In this document: in pieces, positions 36,561 to 49,800 of the stretch
Position numbering within the stretch: position 1 is the first letter of the stretch
How the letters are laid out: the number at the start of each line of letters is the position of its first letter
Assembly (NCBI GenBank): GCA_947652115.1
Contig: OX393563.1
Span: 548,016-612,015, forward strand
Direction of reading: 5' to 3'
DNA length: 64,000 bases
Source: Blastomussa wellsi
Lineage: Eukaryota; Cnidaria; Anthozoa; Scleractinia; Plerogyridae
Program-made: the position numbers and the translations under genes
The notes under the pieces: generated by a model
Databases searched by the model: none
Told to the model about the DNA's origin: nothing
What the model saw: the letters and a program-made list of their open reading frames with translations, nothing else

Positions 36561-37795
36561 CACATAATCTTAGAAAATCTCAGATAAATTACTATGTCTA
36601 CAGACCGAGAACGGAATACGCAAAAGGTAGCCTGCACTACAGAGGGTCTGTCCTGTGGAACAAGATCCCATCGGAAATCAGACACCTACCTAGTTTAAAA
36701 CTGTTTAAAACCGCACTAATTGGGAAAGATGATTTTTAGTGCACTGTATATTAGGTTTTTACTGAAGGTTCGTTAATTAGTTTGTTAGTTAATGTAATGT
36801 TATTCTGATGATATAGTTAATTTGTTCTTTGTAATTTTTTACGCGACTGTTACGCCGCAAAATGTAACATCAACCCGAAATGTAACAACTTTTAACGCAA
36901 AATGTAACAACCCTTTAACGGGAAATGTAACAACTTTTGACGCAAAATGTAACATCAACCCGAAATGTAACAATTTTTTAACGCAAAATGTAACAACTTT
37001 TTTAATGCGAAATGTAACAACCCAAAATGTAACAATGTAGTAAAGCTGTATCATGCAGTAAAGCTTTAAGGCTGTGGCTTTATCTAAATCAATATCACCT
37101 TTACCGTATGGATTGCTTTCCTTTTATTCGAGTTTAGGGACGATAAAGATCAGCGTGTATGGCTTCAAGAATTCATATTTAGATTTTCCCAAAAGAAAAC
37201 CATCCTGCCCTGGCGGGGGAGGGAAGCGGAGGGTTCCTTAACTAGGGTATCATTTTTGCCACTTTTAGCAATGCGTTCCCGTCATGGTTGTGCTTATTTT
37301 CATTTCGCGAAATACACCTGGAATTTAACATATTATTTTTTCCAGTAAGTGACCACCCAAGAAGATTTTTAGTAATTTTTTTCTTCGATGTAATAATGTT
37401 TAACTAATGCAACTAAGAAATACTATTTTGAGAACAGTGACATGGCATGCCCAGGTTTCTTGTTTCTAGTTTCTACTGACTTTCTTATTTCTCTTTTCAT
37501 TTTTTTTTATTTACAGTGTTCTGATTTCAAGATCGAGTTTTTTCATTTTGGGTTGTTACATTTCGCGCTAAAAAAGTTGCTACATTTTGCGTTAAAAAGT
37601 TGTTACATTTCGCGTTAAAGGGTTGTTACATTTTGCGTTAAAAGTTGTTACATTTCGGGTTGATGTTACACTTTGCGTTAAAAGTTGTTACATTTTGCGT
37701 TGATGTTACATATTGCGTTAGTTGCGACTCCTAGGAAGACCATTTTTATGATAAGATTTCGTGTTTATATAAAGATTGATTGATTGATTGATTTG
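36555..37795 (+). mobile_element. 3' end of a non-LTR retrotransposon, split by a nested DNA element
   Basis: NYYVYRPRTEYAKGSLHYRG, SVLWNKIPSEIRHLPSLKLF and KTALIGKDDF, then stop (about 36739), is a classic LINE reverse transcriptase C-terminus. A 3' UTR follows and ends with TATAAAGATTGATTGATTG at 37770-37795. The UTR is interrupted at 36849-37723 by an inverted-repeat element flanked by GCGACT. Confidence 0.8.
36849..37723. mobile_element. 875-bp non-autonomous DNA element whose terminal repeats are tandem arrays
   Basis: The left arm (36849-37035) is an array of about 20-base units, AACGCAAAATGTAACAACTT, with variants ending ATCAACCCGAAATGTAACAA. The right arm (37548-37723) is its reverse complement in the same unit order. 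GCGACT occurs directly outside both ends (36843-36848 and 37724-37729), fitting a 6-base target-site duplication. The inside (37040-37540) has no ORF of note. Confidence 0.9.
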
Positions 37796-40007
37796 AACGC
37801 TGACTGTTTAACTTTATTGCATTATTTAAGACTGATTTATTTGTCATTTTATTTTATTTATAAAGTTTTCATTTTTTATTATCATTATCTTATTTTTCTT
37901 ATTATTTTTATTTCATTTTATTTTATTTATTGATTTTTGTTTTCTTTTCTTTTATTTTATAAAATATATATATTCGACGTTACCACCACGGTTATCTTAA
38001 AACTGTAGTTTTGTATACATTTATCTGCAGTTGTAACCTTATATGTGATGTCATTATCCATTTTACTTTTATTAGTTAAACATTAACGGATATTGTATAT
38101 ATCTATATTCAAATTTTAGAGCCGTTATTTTCCTTGTATTAAGTACTGGCCCTGAAGAAGACTAGCTCTGCTAGTTGAAATATTGGCCAATACATTTTGC
38201 CCTTTTTCCGTAGTGCCAGCCTTGCAATCAATTTGGTTTTACAACCATACTATTACACCTTATAACGTCATCAGTACCAAAACTCTTGAATATCTCTGGA
38301 ACGAAAGGAGATATCACAAAAAGGAAAAGCCGTTCTTCTTCATTTTTAAAGGCCTTTCAAATAAGCTTATATTGGAATAGATCGTTTTTTATTTCAAAGG
38401 CACTTTAAAGTCAGAGAATAATTTAAATTGATACAAAATCAAGGCAAAATGCTAATGGAGGTAAAAATACATGAATGTAGATAACTTGAAATAATATAGA
38501 ATTATATTAAAAAGTCTATTTTTGGAAACTATGTCTAATTATGGGTTTGCTGTGGGAACATTATAAACACGTGGTTGACTTATGAACAGTCAATTCTGAC
38601 TGAATTCCTCTTTTCAAAATAAACTTGGCCACCCCATACCTCTCACCCCCACCTCTCGTCAAACCTAGGTAATCACGGACTCCTGGTTTTCACGTGACGT
38701 CATAAATTTTAAAAACAAAAGCCGCTGGGCCTGCTTAATTTTTACTGTCACCACGTGAAAGAAATCCTAAAAATACACATATTCACAAGTTTCCAGCTAG
38801 ATGGTATCCTTTGTGTTTGAAATACAGCATGTTGAATTTCCGAGATTCTTTCATAGCAAAAGTGAGTGCAAGATGTTTTCTTTGATTTCCGGACGCCATG
38901 TTAGTGCCCATCTGGCTGGGCACCAACATGTCATTTTATTTTATATTGTCTAGTTTTGTAAACCTAATTAATTTGGGTACAATAAAGTTGTTGTTGTTGT
39001 TGCTTTTAACTGCATGGTTTCGAGTTTATTTTTTGATGGCGTGACAGTGAAAACCACGTATTTAACGTAATTGCTACAACCTTTGCAATTCTTGGACACT
39101 ACTGATTAAAACATTTATTGTCTTACTCTGTACACGTTCATTTTATATATATTTCATAATTTTATAAATTATTTAATGTTCTGTTGTATCCTATCTTTTT
39201 TCTTATTCTGTTGTGTCCCAATTAGTTGTAAAAACTAAATACATCGACACATTAATAATGTTTCCTCTTGAATAAGCTACCATTCTTGTTCCTAGGCCTT
39301 TCGTTGTCTTCATCCTTAATAGGGTTAGGTTTGAGAAACTTCGCGGCACAAACCTATCCGAAATTTACGGAGGTACCCCACCTAGAAGGGGGAGGGGGAC
39401 GTTTGTTGTTGCCGCATACAAGTAAAAGCCAAATAATGCGCTTAGTAGTCCTGTATTGTTAATTAGATTAATTTTCGGAGCGAATGAGAGGCGGCTGGCA
39501 GGCTAGCAGATATTTTTCCCGGGATTTTTCTTTGCAATTTTTGAACTTTGTATTGTAAAAAATGCTTTAATAAGGCTCGAAAGAAACTGCGACGCTGCCG
39601 GTTTGTGTTTGGTTTGATTGTTTGCGATAGAAAAACATCGATTTATGGCTTATTTTAACTGAAGCCCAACAAAGAACATTTTTGCTTATAACATATGAAG
39701 TATGGCTTCACCATTATTGGAAAAAATTACCAAAGCACTATTGCTGCAGTCACTAAAAGATGGAATTTTAATACACCCGGAGTTTGACACGATGAATTCA
39801 GTCCCCTAAAAAGCAAGAAGCCTTATTTTTGCAGTAATATGCACAATAAGGAACGTTTTACCGACCATTACATCACAAAGCGGTAACTATAAAAGTGTTT
39901 ACTTCTTTTTGTTGATCTCCCGAGCGCGACGTAGAAGCCGAGAACTTTAAGACTTTATAATTATTACAAACGTTAGTCCCAATTCTTTTTCAGCAATTTT
40001 ATTCGTT
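37796..40007. other. Non-coding, with Penelope-type and LINE-type tails
   Basis: Bases 38140-38200 hold GGCCCTGAAGAAGACTAGCT and CTGCTAGTTGAAATATTGGC, a Penelope-like 3' region style. Bases 38970-39003 hold GGGTACAATAAAGTTGTTGT with a (GTT)n end, a LINE tail. TTTATTTTATTT-rich sequence is at 37850-37960. The patch CCGGACGCCATGTTAGTGCC ... GGCACCAACATG at 38890-38935 is a small inverted repeat also seen in variant form at 63519-63560. No gene recognised. Confidence 0.5.
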
Positions 40008-40280
40008 TTTGGTGTACTCCGAATCGGGCGGTCCGGGTTCGAGTCTCGGCTGGGGCACTGCATTATGTTCCTGGGCAAGACACTTAACTCTCACAGTGCC
40101 TCTCTTCACCCAGGTATATAAATAGGTACCGGTGAATTTACTGCTAGGGGATAACCATTCGATGGACTAGCACCCCATCCAGGGGAGCAGAAATACTCTC
40201 TGTTGCTTCATGCTAAGGAAACTGGGATAAGCTCAGGCCTGATGGGCCACTAGGCTCGTATGCAGACTTTACCTTTTATT
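40008..40280 (+). mobile_element. tRNA(Gln)-like-derived SINE, 5' truncated
   Basis: GGTCCGGGTTCGAGTCTCGG (B box), AAGACACTTAACTCTCACAG, GTGCCTCTCTTCACCCAGGT, and GGGATAAGCTCAGGCCTGAT, CAGACTTTACCTTTTA match the element at 32603-32882 in opposite orientation. The A-box half of the head is missing. Confidence 0.85.
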
Positions 40281-42129
40281 GTCCTTGATTGTATAGATAA
40301 CGATTTACTTTAATCCTACGATAATTGTTTTAAGTACCGATGGCGACGAGACAGTCTATCTTTAATCTTATAATAAGACATTGCATCATAGTAAGAGTCT
40401 AAGACTAAAAATCCATATCTTGACTATTTCACATTCCTTCAGCATGTAGCTGTATTATTACCACTTGCAGCAACGCAGGGAGTGATTGTTTTTTGGGAGT
40501 GCTTACACCCAGAACATCAGTGGTGTACAACGTCATTCTCAAACTCCTGACCTTGTTAACGTTTCATATTGAAAAAACTACAGATATTATGTACCTAATC
40601 TATCATTGTGTACATGAACCCGACTTGCACGACGGGCATTATGGCACATTTTGCGGGCTAAACTGATGGAGAATTCAGCGGGCTGAAATATATTTTAGCC
40701 CGCCACGTGGACCAAGCAGAAATAAGAAAGTAAATATGCCAGCCAATCAGAATTGAAAACCATCCAACTGAGTTGAGGCTTTTCCATCTGCTGTTCCTGA
40801 GCTCTATAACGACAAAACGGTTTAAATGCCTAACAATGAAGTGAATTCTCACTCTTCTCAGCTAGATGAATAATAATAAGAAGAATTTATTTACGGAAAC
40901 TCGAAGAAGAATCCAGGCAGCCAAATCGAAGTGAACGTCAGTTTGTTTTCATTGAGAGAAACTCATTCAATGTCAAACTGCCAGTTCAGTTTATTGCATA
41001 ACAACGCTAAATGGCTATTTCTTCGCTGTCTATAGAATTCTGTATGTTTCATTTCAAGAAATCTTTAAACATGATTGAATTTTGAGGTTTACGGGCAAGG
41101 TCCGTAAATATCTTTAGCCTGATTTTCGATCAAAAATAAACGCCAACTGACTGCCGGCAGTGTTCAAAATATCGCTTACTGTCTTTGATTCCTGCTCTAA
41201 ATGCCCTGATAACATTATTATAATAGTAATAGAGTTGATGTCCTTGGGCGTAAATATGTTTTTGGCCCTTTTGGCCCTTACACCCAAGCAATCAACTCTA
41301 TATTATATCGACATACCGTCCCTAGGGCGATTACACTGCTCAGTGCATCTACGTGTACTGGTTTATGTTAAAGTAGAGGTCAAGTTGCAGCTGAGATTAT
41401 TTTAAATGTGCCGGAATAACCCTAAAATAGCGTGCTAAGCCCACATTTCTCAATCCATGTTCAGGTTCAAAATAGCCGCAAAATACTGGATGAAAACGTG
41501 CAGAAATCCTGTTCCAAACGACAATTTAGCAGCAGTGTCCGTCTGACTAAAACAAACCTCAAAGCGGTTAACATGGCTCAAGTTAACATTCATTTAGGGT
41601 CTCTGTACCAAAACAACAAAATGCGGTTCCATGGCAAAAAGCCCTCCCCCCACCACCTTTGGAGACACAGAAAGGATGAGACGTGACAACTGACGGTCTA
41701 CACATGACGGAAATTGACAAGGCACACTGTATTTCGTCTGTCAGCGACTCGCGGGCCTTCGAAATGACTTACTGTGAATTATATCAGTGGATGATGAGAT
41801 TTTCTTTGATAGTTTCGTAATGGCTTACATTTTTGCCTTTGACAACCTTCATTTTGTCGAGTCGTGCGTACAATCGCATTTGTCCCTCTCTCCATTCAGC
41901 CTCATTATCCATTTGATTTCAAATTAAGTTTTCCGTGATTGAACGGACGAAAATGACTTCAGGGAGGGTTAATTCTCAGTAAAATCAACCGAATTTACTT
42001 CGTTGAAAGCAAAAGTAGCTTATCGAGAAGATCACATGCGAAGGAAAAATTATTTTTTGATCTTCGTCATGATCCAGTTAGCAAAGCTTTCAGCCGATTT
42101 ATGTCGGTTCTTTTAGACTGTCAAACCGT
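40281..42129. other. Non-coding intergenic stretch
   Basis: No gene recognised. A foldback with arms ATAGAGTTGATGTCCTTGGG and CCCAAGCAATCAACTCTAT lies at 41229-41301, and a short TTTAGCCCGCC inverted pair lies near 40650-40705. Confidence 0.45.
41229..41301. repeat. Foldback repeat
   Basis: Arms of about 26 bases with a few mismatches (ATAGAGTTGAT...CTTGGGCGTAA versus the reverse complement of TTACACCCAAG...ATCAACTCTAT) enclose a GGCCCTTTTGGCCC centre. Confidence 0.7.
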
Positions 42130-42139
42130 CAGTGATTAG

Positions 42140-42212
42140 CGGCTTTATCTTAATTGGCTATCAACTAATCTAATTGAAGGTCGATGCTACTCAAATAAAT
42201 ATTGAACAGCTA
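42140..42212 (+). promoter_or_regulatory. Decayed copy of the homeobox upstream cassette
   Basis: CTTAATTGGCTATCAA, followed at the same spacing by CTAAT, GGTCGATGCTACTCA, AATATTGAACAGCTA, aligns with the second half of the cassette upstream of genes 2, 5 and 6 (TAATTGGCT to CAGCTA spans 62 bases here and 61 in gene 6). It lies 63 bases before an ATGGCCGCGTCG at 42275 that could be the relic of exon 1. Confidence 0.55.
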
Positions 42213-42274
42213 TCAAAATATCACTCATAAGTAGTGGTTTGTGTCGGGTTGGCAGGTCTGCGCAATCTTCTGTC

Positions 42275-43424
42275 ATGGCCGCGTCGTGGTGATACTTAAC
42301 ACAAATGCCTAGCTCAGTTCCTTTGCATAACTGTCTCTCCTCGCTCAAAAGCTCAGTTTGCTAATTATTAGCTAAGACTATAGACCGATCGTCTGTTTCT
42401 TTTGCGTAGCAATAAGTCTAATAAGGTCAGGTAGATGTCAAAAATACTTGGTTTTAACAATTTTGAACTGAAGCAAAGGTAGAGGGTCTCAATGGGGTAG
42501 TGGCTTTTACGGTTAACGGTTAACTTTTTGGCTTTTTTACGGCTAACGGTTAATTTTGTTCCATTACGATTAACAGGAGGAGTTAAAAAATAATTGCTAT
42601 TGTTTCAACAAGTTAAATGTTAATTTCCATTGTTGTAAAACATACTGAAAGTCTTTGGACCATTTTGAGATAAAAAAGTATTTTTTATATCAAAAATACC
42701 AAAATAAGAAAGAGTTTAAAGTATTCAAAGGAAAATAAACAAGGAAATTATGTAAACACATACGACACTTCCGGTTTCGATCGGCTTTTCTCGCTACCAG
42801 AACGCACAAACGCACATCACATCAGACTCAAAAAAAGTTCTCGAGGCCTTTACTATTGTATTTAGATTTTTTACGGTTAACATTTTTTACGGCTAACGGT
42901 TAAAATTCTTTCATTTTTACGCCTAACGGCTAAATTTTTGGCCATTTTACGGCTAACGGTTAACCCCATTGAGACCCTCAAGGTACTCTCTTGGTTTTCT
43001 TTCTCTTTCGTACTGCAGAAAAAGGAATGGCAGCCACAACAAGATCAGTCGCCTTTGCCAGCGGTCAGCTTAAATCTCTTGAAGAGAAGTTCCGTGGCAG
43101 GAAATAGTGGACTATCTCTGAAAGAACTTGCTTGACGAAGGATCTCTGCCTCACCCACACGAAAGTCAAAACATGGTTCAGAGCCGGCGGACAATATGGA
43201 AAAAGTATTAAAATGGCGCCTGACTTTGAGAAGAGCATCTGCTGGGGCAAGAGCAAGTTAGGGAATACCTGCTGCAGAGAGACTGTTGTGGAGTTTGGCA
43301 ATCTACATGGCCGCATAATTTGGTTCCAAGGCTTTGCCCATCTTCAATCCTCCACGCTTGTGTATTCCAACATGTCTTGGCATCCTTATTTTGTACCCCG
43401 CAGGTTTGAGGACGATCACTGATT
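42275..43424 (+). pseudogene. Decayed homeobox gene 4 of the tandem family
   Basis: Exon 2 follows an acceptor-like CTTTCGTACTGCAG ending at about 43018. It reads [21 protein letters not shown], then TAG where paralogs have Tyr, then TISERTCLTKDLCLTHTKVKTWF. Helix 3 is garbled by a 1-base deletion and a compensating insertion (RAGGQYGKSI in place of [10 protein letters not shown]). After this MAPDFEKS and, near the end, LVYSNMSWHPYF match the tail of gene 6. The DNA-binding residues are lost, so it is a pseudogene. Exon 1 is only a guess at 42275 (ATGGCCGCGTCG, stop soon after). A 498-base MITE sits in what would be the intron. Gene 6 is the closest relative by the tail. Confidence 0.85.
42482..42979. 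mobile_element. 498-bp MITE with perfect terminal inverted repeats and 6-bp target duplication
   Basis: The left end GAGGGTCTCAATGGGGT and the right end, which reads CCCCATTGAGACCCTC, are inverted copies. AAGGTA directly flanks both ends (42476-42481 and 42980-42985). Inside each end are arrays of TTTACGGCTAACGGTTAA-type units, in the same orientation at both sides and partly palindromic (GGTTAACC). No coding capacity. It sits in the presumed intron of homeobox pseudogene 4. Confidence 0.92.
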
Positions 43425-45876
43425 CGCAGTTTATCGCGTTTAGCTGATAACAAAATCAAGGTTATAGTTTCATATAAAAAGAGAAGTGAAAAACTTTTGG
43501 TCATCCCCCGAGTTTCAACATCTCCCTCTGTAAATCTGGTATAAGAATATATAACTGAAATATTTATTTCATAGATATTGAGAACGCAAAATCGTGTAGA
43601 GTCGCTTCAATGGATAAAAAATCTTCCTGGTAGTGTACAGGTTAACCTGCTGTCGCCCCGATGCAAAACGTCTCAGTCATACGTTCATTTTGATGTTAAA
43701 GGTTTCGCATAAAGCAGAAACACAAGTCATCTCGAACATTTACATCCTCGGAGAGACTTTTTCTTGCCCCCACTATTGCCCCTGGGTCTCCGAGGATTTG
43801 CGATTTCATGCCCGTGTGGTGACAATGGCAATGCTTCTTTACTGTGGACAATGCATCTAACTGCTGCAGCGTCCTGCAGATATGACCCTGAGCACCCTGC
43901 ACCCTGAGCTAGTTTTTAGATAAGTCACGATAAATGGCATAAAATAGCGATGACTCAGGAAAGCCGCAATTGCTATTGTAAAGCTGATCAAATGGCGTCA
44001 TTTAAATTCAAAAAGTCGAAGATGATTGAACGGAACCCTAAAAACGGCAGCTGATGATATCCAAAACGAAATCAATATTTGGTTTGCAAACTACAGCAAT
44101 AATTAACAATAAACAGCTGGAGCTGTATAGAATCTCATTAATATAAAAGGAGGTGCATTTCCTTAGTCAAAGGTCACAAGCGCTATGGTCATAACTTGAC
44201 AACGGTTTTAGTGCAAACAACAAATAATTGTGGAAAGCTTACAATTCTTTATAATTTCCATTTTCCTATTCCTTTGTAGTCTCCGAAGTAGACACGGACA
44301 CCAGGGTAATTTGCTGTGGGCGCACGGGGAATGAATCAATTTTATGCCCACGGTACATCTGCGCCTTCTGGTTTGACGCATACCTCAGCTAATGGCTATC
44401 ATTTTCCACCGTTAAATGCTTTAATAACCTTTCGATAAAACCACTTGATCGGAATAACAAATTATTGTAAACAAATACTCAAGATGAATACCGAAGCACT
44501 TTTCATCGGCTTTTGAGATTAAAATACCTTTCTTCAAAAGTTGACTATGCCAAGAAAACGTGCTGACATCCAACTTGCTCCAAGGTTTCTGGCAAAGAAA
44601 AATCACGAGAAACTGCTCATATAGAAAACAACATCATGCATTAGGTATTTATGTTACCTTCAGGAAATGCGGATAATCGGGGTGATCTTTTGGCTTATAT
44701 AAAATGGAATACTGGGGGGTTAAGAATGCAGTGCTGAGCCAAGGCGGCGGGCACGCGACGTCAAATTGCTCTGTCGAAAAATATAAATCTGACTCAGGTA
44801 ATGGAAACCGAATAAATTAGACCATTCACTATTGGATGAAGTCGTCTCTTTTGACCAGGCAAATTACAACGTAGCATCACCTTTGTTTCAAGATAATATA
44901 AATACAATTATGAATATTGGTTTCCTTATAATTATTTGGAGGACTCTTCAACAATGTTCAAGAATGCGTTGCCACTTTTCTTTGTTGGCTTTTTATAGCG
45001 AAAAAGGAAAGCCATTTTTGATGCGCTGGGTTGCACCCTACTTGCACGACCTCTCTGGGATGTTCACCACACCAATATGTCTTCCAATTAACCCTTTGCA
45101 GGGGAAGGTCGGTCCAATAAGCTCAAAATATTTCAACAGTTCTGTGTGCGGCAGATGATTTCCAGCAAAGATGAATCATTTCCTCCTATGGTGCAGCTCA
45201 TTGTGCATATCAGATTAAAACAATGGCGAAACACTTCGTGGACCTCGCAAATATTTCGATCGAAAAAAAAATTAAGAGCGGGTCGGAGATCACGTGGAAA
45301 TTATTATTTGACTTTATAAAGAAAAAAATTGTGCCGTAAAAACATATTTACAAAAAAGGGTGTTCGTTTAAACTTACAGTCCACTCCCCTACCTTAAATC
45401 CAAAAGAAAAATAAAATAAATGTAATTTAATAAAATAAGATAATAATTACAACAAATAAAACACAAATAATGGTCACATTGTCTGTTCTATCAAGCTTGA
45501 TATGGCATCTAACTAATTCACATTACTAAATTTCTTTATCGAAGTCGCAAAGTCTGAGACTTCAACTGAAGAGATTTGGACAAATTAGTTTTACACAAAT
45601 GAAATCGTTCTAAGATTCTTACAATTGTGGGCAGTTCTGACCAAGTTATTAAAAAGTTATTGGACTTAAAAAGTATTTGGAAGCTCGGTTTTACAGTCGC
45701 CGTTGAATGATTGGGATTGCAAAGAATTTCACAAGCGGATATTTTTAGATCGTTGATCGTCTTTGTTCTATTTTGCATAGCAGTTTTTAAAGCCAGCCAA
45801 AAATTTCATGATCTAATTAACGTTTTGCCAAAAGTGACAAAACCCTTATCCTTCCCTTTATATAAAATTTCAAACG
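43425..45876. other. Non-coding intergenic stretch
   Basis: No recognised gene. ORFs at 43633, 44832 and 45711 carry no domain. The last 100 bases lead into the gene 5 cassette; CCCTTTATATAAAATTTC at 45854-45871 is TATA-like. Confidence 0.45.
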
Positions 45877-45993
45877 TTTACCGCTCTTTTGTCTCTCGAG
45901 TGGAAACGTCCTACGGGTCATCAAATATTACCTTAATTGGCTGTCAAACCGATTATAGAGTCCGGATGCTGGTATCATAACATTTAGCAGCTA
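45877..45993 (+). promoter_or_regulatory. Conserved upstream cassette of homeobox gene 5
   Basis: TTTACCGCTCTTTTGTC, AGTGGAAACG, CCTTAATTGGCTGTCAAA, CGATTA, GAGTCCGGATGCTGGTATCA and ACATTTAGCAGCTA occur in the same order and nearly the same spacing as upstream of genes 2 and 6. It ends 55 bases before the ATG. The upstream CGCTTATAT/CTGTTTACA portion of the cassette is absent here. Confidence 0.82.
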
Positions 45994-46048
45994 GTCCTGT
46001 CCTGTGGTAGGCGTTTCAATTCTCTCTCGTTCTTTAGAACACAATTTC

Positions 46049-46822
<774 letters not shown>

Positions 46823-49800
46823 ATTTCAGTTGTCAATACTCAGCAAATTGTATGTTTGATACTGTCACAGTAATGAACCAAAGATTCTTTCTTGGAAAGT
46901 TATTCGCCTGATATTAGTGTGCAATACTGGTCTAGACAGTCTGGGACTGATTCAACAGATTCCAACTGAATCGCGACAACGATTGCCAAACAATAACAGC
47001 ACGTTCATTCACGATACAAATTTAACAAACCCACAAATGTTTAGAGTAAAATTTAGTATGCTAATTCAGAAATATGATCTGAACTAGGACTATTTTCAAT
47101 TGCGCTATATAGCCTTCCTCTGCATGCCAGCCTCACGATTATTTAACCTGAGTTATTTACATTATACAACATATGAATACAGTGTAGTTGGAAGAATATT
47201 CCATTTTGGATATAACACCAAAAAAACTCCGCCCAGGAAGATGAAAGAGTGTCATTGAATGTAATTAAAACAGGATGAACAATTATTAAAACCAAATTTG
47301 TGAAAATTTGTGTTTAATTTCCCGGGTTAATTTGGGTAATGTCGTAAATACGCTATGGCGCTGCTGTTAAGTCAGAGTGAACATTTTCCGGTTAAGAGAA
47401 GAGAATGTTCAAAGACATTCGAGGACAAGAGACAGCATCATTGAACTTCCGCAATAGATCCATTTCTAAGATTTTTCTCCTCTTTTCATAAGCACAGATT
47501 TTAAGAAATATTCAGCCTGGCTACGTTTGGGACTCCTCGGCGACAACCGAAGAACGAAGTGGACAGTTGATCTAAGAATGTAAATTTCTCATGTAAAGAG
47601 CATTATGGCAGAACAATTAAAGGCAAAAGCTACTGAAAGAATGTGTATTTCTTTAAGACTCACAAAGTACAAATATCACTCCAATCAATAATGAATTTGC
47701 CTTTTCCGTAATACTTTTGTCAGTTGCAATCAATAACAATACAATAACGACAGTCATGTTCAGCGGTATCAGAGCTTTCTGTTTGTCTATTTTTATTTCT
47801 TTCGTTTGGGTAAAGCTCGTGAACGATATGTTTTAGAGAGTAACGTTTTTGACATTATGGCAGTTTAATGAACTAGACAAAGCGTACATTTGTCGTCAGT
47901 GGAGAAAAAATGCCTCTATTTCTTATTTGTTGCATAAAGAATAATACGAGATTTCATATACTCCGTTTATTAAATAAACCTTTCTGGAAATGCGTTGAAC
48001 ACCTATCTCACCTCACGAGGATATCCACGCACCCTCTTTTCACCTTTTGTGGTCCAGGGTCTAGCTGTTTTCTCTCGATACTGTCGAATGTTGTCGTTTG
48101 TCTACGAACTAGAGGTCGGACCTTTTGAAATTGAAATAAGTATGCGACAATGGTCTGTGTATGTTTGAAAATTATCTACTAATTGTTTGATCCTTGCTCA
48201 GATGGTATAGAAATATCGGAGTCCCCAAGTGAAACGGAGGACCTAATTTAACAAGGATCAGTTTTCCTTTGTGTACCCATGCAATGGGCTCCTTCGGGAT
48301 TCATTATTTTAAAGTGGGAAACACGCCCACAAAAATAGCGGCTGCTAGAAGATAGTTCATTAATATTCCGATCTCATTAACACTTGCTATTACAATAGTC
48401 CATTTTAACACACGCATAGTGAGTAATTACATACTTAACATGAGAAAAAATATCCCTAAAAACTGTCTTGAAAAAGAAAACTGGAGGTTGGCCCTTTACG
48501 TTTCCCCAAATAAAAAGTTAAAAATCACACGCAATATAGAATATAAAATTTTAACATTTCAGAATCATATAAATTGAAATCTTTTTTTATTAAAACTGTG
48601 GCTGGACTTATGTGTCGACCAATGAAAATTATTTCTTGAAAATTAATCGATATGGTGAAATTATTTTTTTCGCCACTAACAACTATCAAGTGCCTTCGTC
48701 TTGTATTGCTATTGTTTTGTTTCGAGGACTGCTAGATAATATATCTTTTTGTTAGATTAAGAATTACAAATGAAGGGTGAGTTCTCCACACGCAGTTGAA
48801 ATTGAAAACATGTTAACAAGTAACGATTTAGGTTAAATTAAATAGGAACGATGCCACGACAAAAGCACTGTAAAGGCCGGCTTCAGCGAATATTGACCTT
48901 TGTGTGGTCAGACTCGTGCAAGTTCTCTCAGATCCGTAAACATGTGCGGTATGCCTTCACTGTCTGAGTCTATTTCTTTCATGAAACGTTACCTGGTCTT
49001 ACAGTTACTTACTATTTCCTCTTAGCTTTAGGAGGTGGTTTAAATAAATTACAACAAGGGTAAAATTTACAGACTGTCATGTTTAGTCATTGTCAGTTCT
49101 TTGGGCTCCGCACTGATCCCTGGAAACGCGCGCGTGTTGGGTGCTGATCTTGCACGTGACCATTTGACGTCTGCAGGTATGTATACAAAATACCAATTGC
49201 CCATGCTGGCTAAGCTAGGGATAACTTAGTGCCCTTAGACTCACAACCTAACATGAATACAATGTAAGAAGCCACGCAGTTTCCTTGTAGCCATTCCACT
49301 CATTCGTTCATTATACAGCTAAACATCCTCTGCTATTCGGCCTGCAACGTGCTCGGCCTATATGCCTTCTGAAGAATAACGGAAGGTCTATTCTTGTGGT
49401 CATTAATTCAAATACCACCGAGGTCAAAAATGTTTTCTTTACCCCTTGTGGTTTATTTCCTTACTTAACTAACACTGAGAAATAATTTATGGGACTTGAT
49501 ATTGCCCATTCACTAACGATCAGTTTCCAAATGCAATTTGCCTTTATATTTAGGTGTAAATGGTTCGCAATTGTTAGTCTTGCCACCCATCAAATTAACA
49601 CATTTGGGAGTAACAAGGAGTTTATTAACTCTTCGCTGGAAAATGAAGAAAATTTCCATCAGTCTTGATTATGAATTTAGGCACCAAATCAGATCACCGC
49701 GGGGTCGTCGAGCTAAGGATGTAAATCAAGAATGAAAGCTACAAAAATAGTGTTTTGGTATCAATTATAGAGTACCATCCAAATTAGTCCTATAGAAAAG

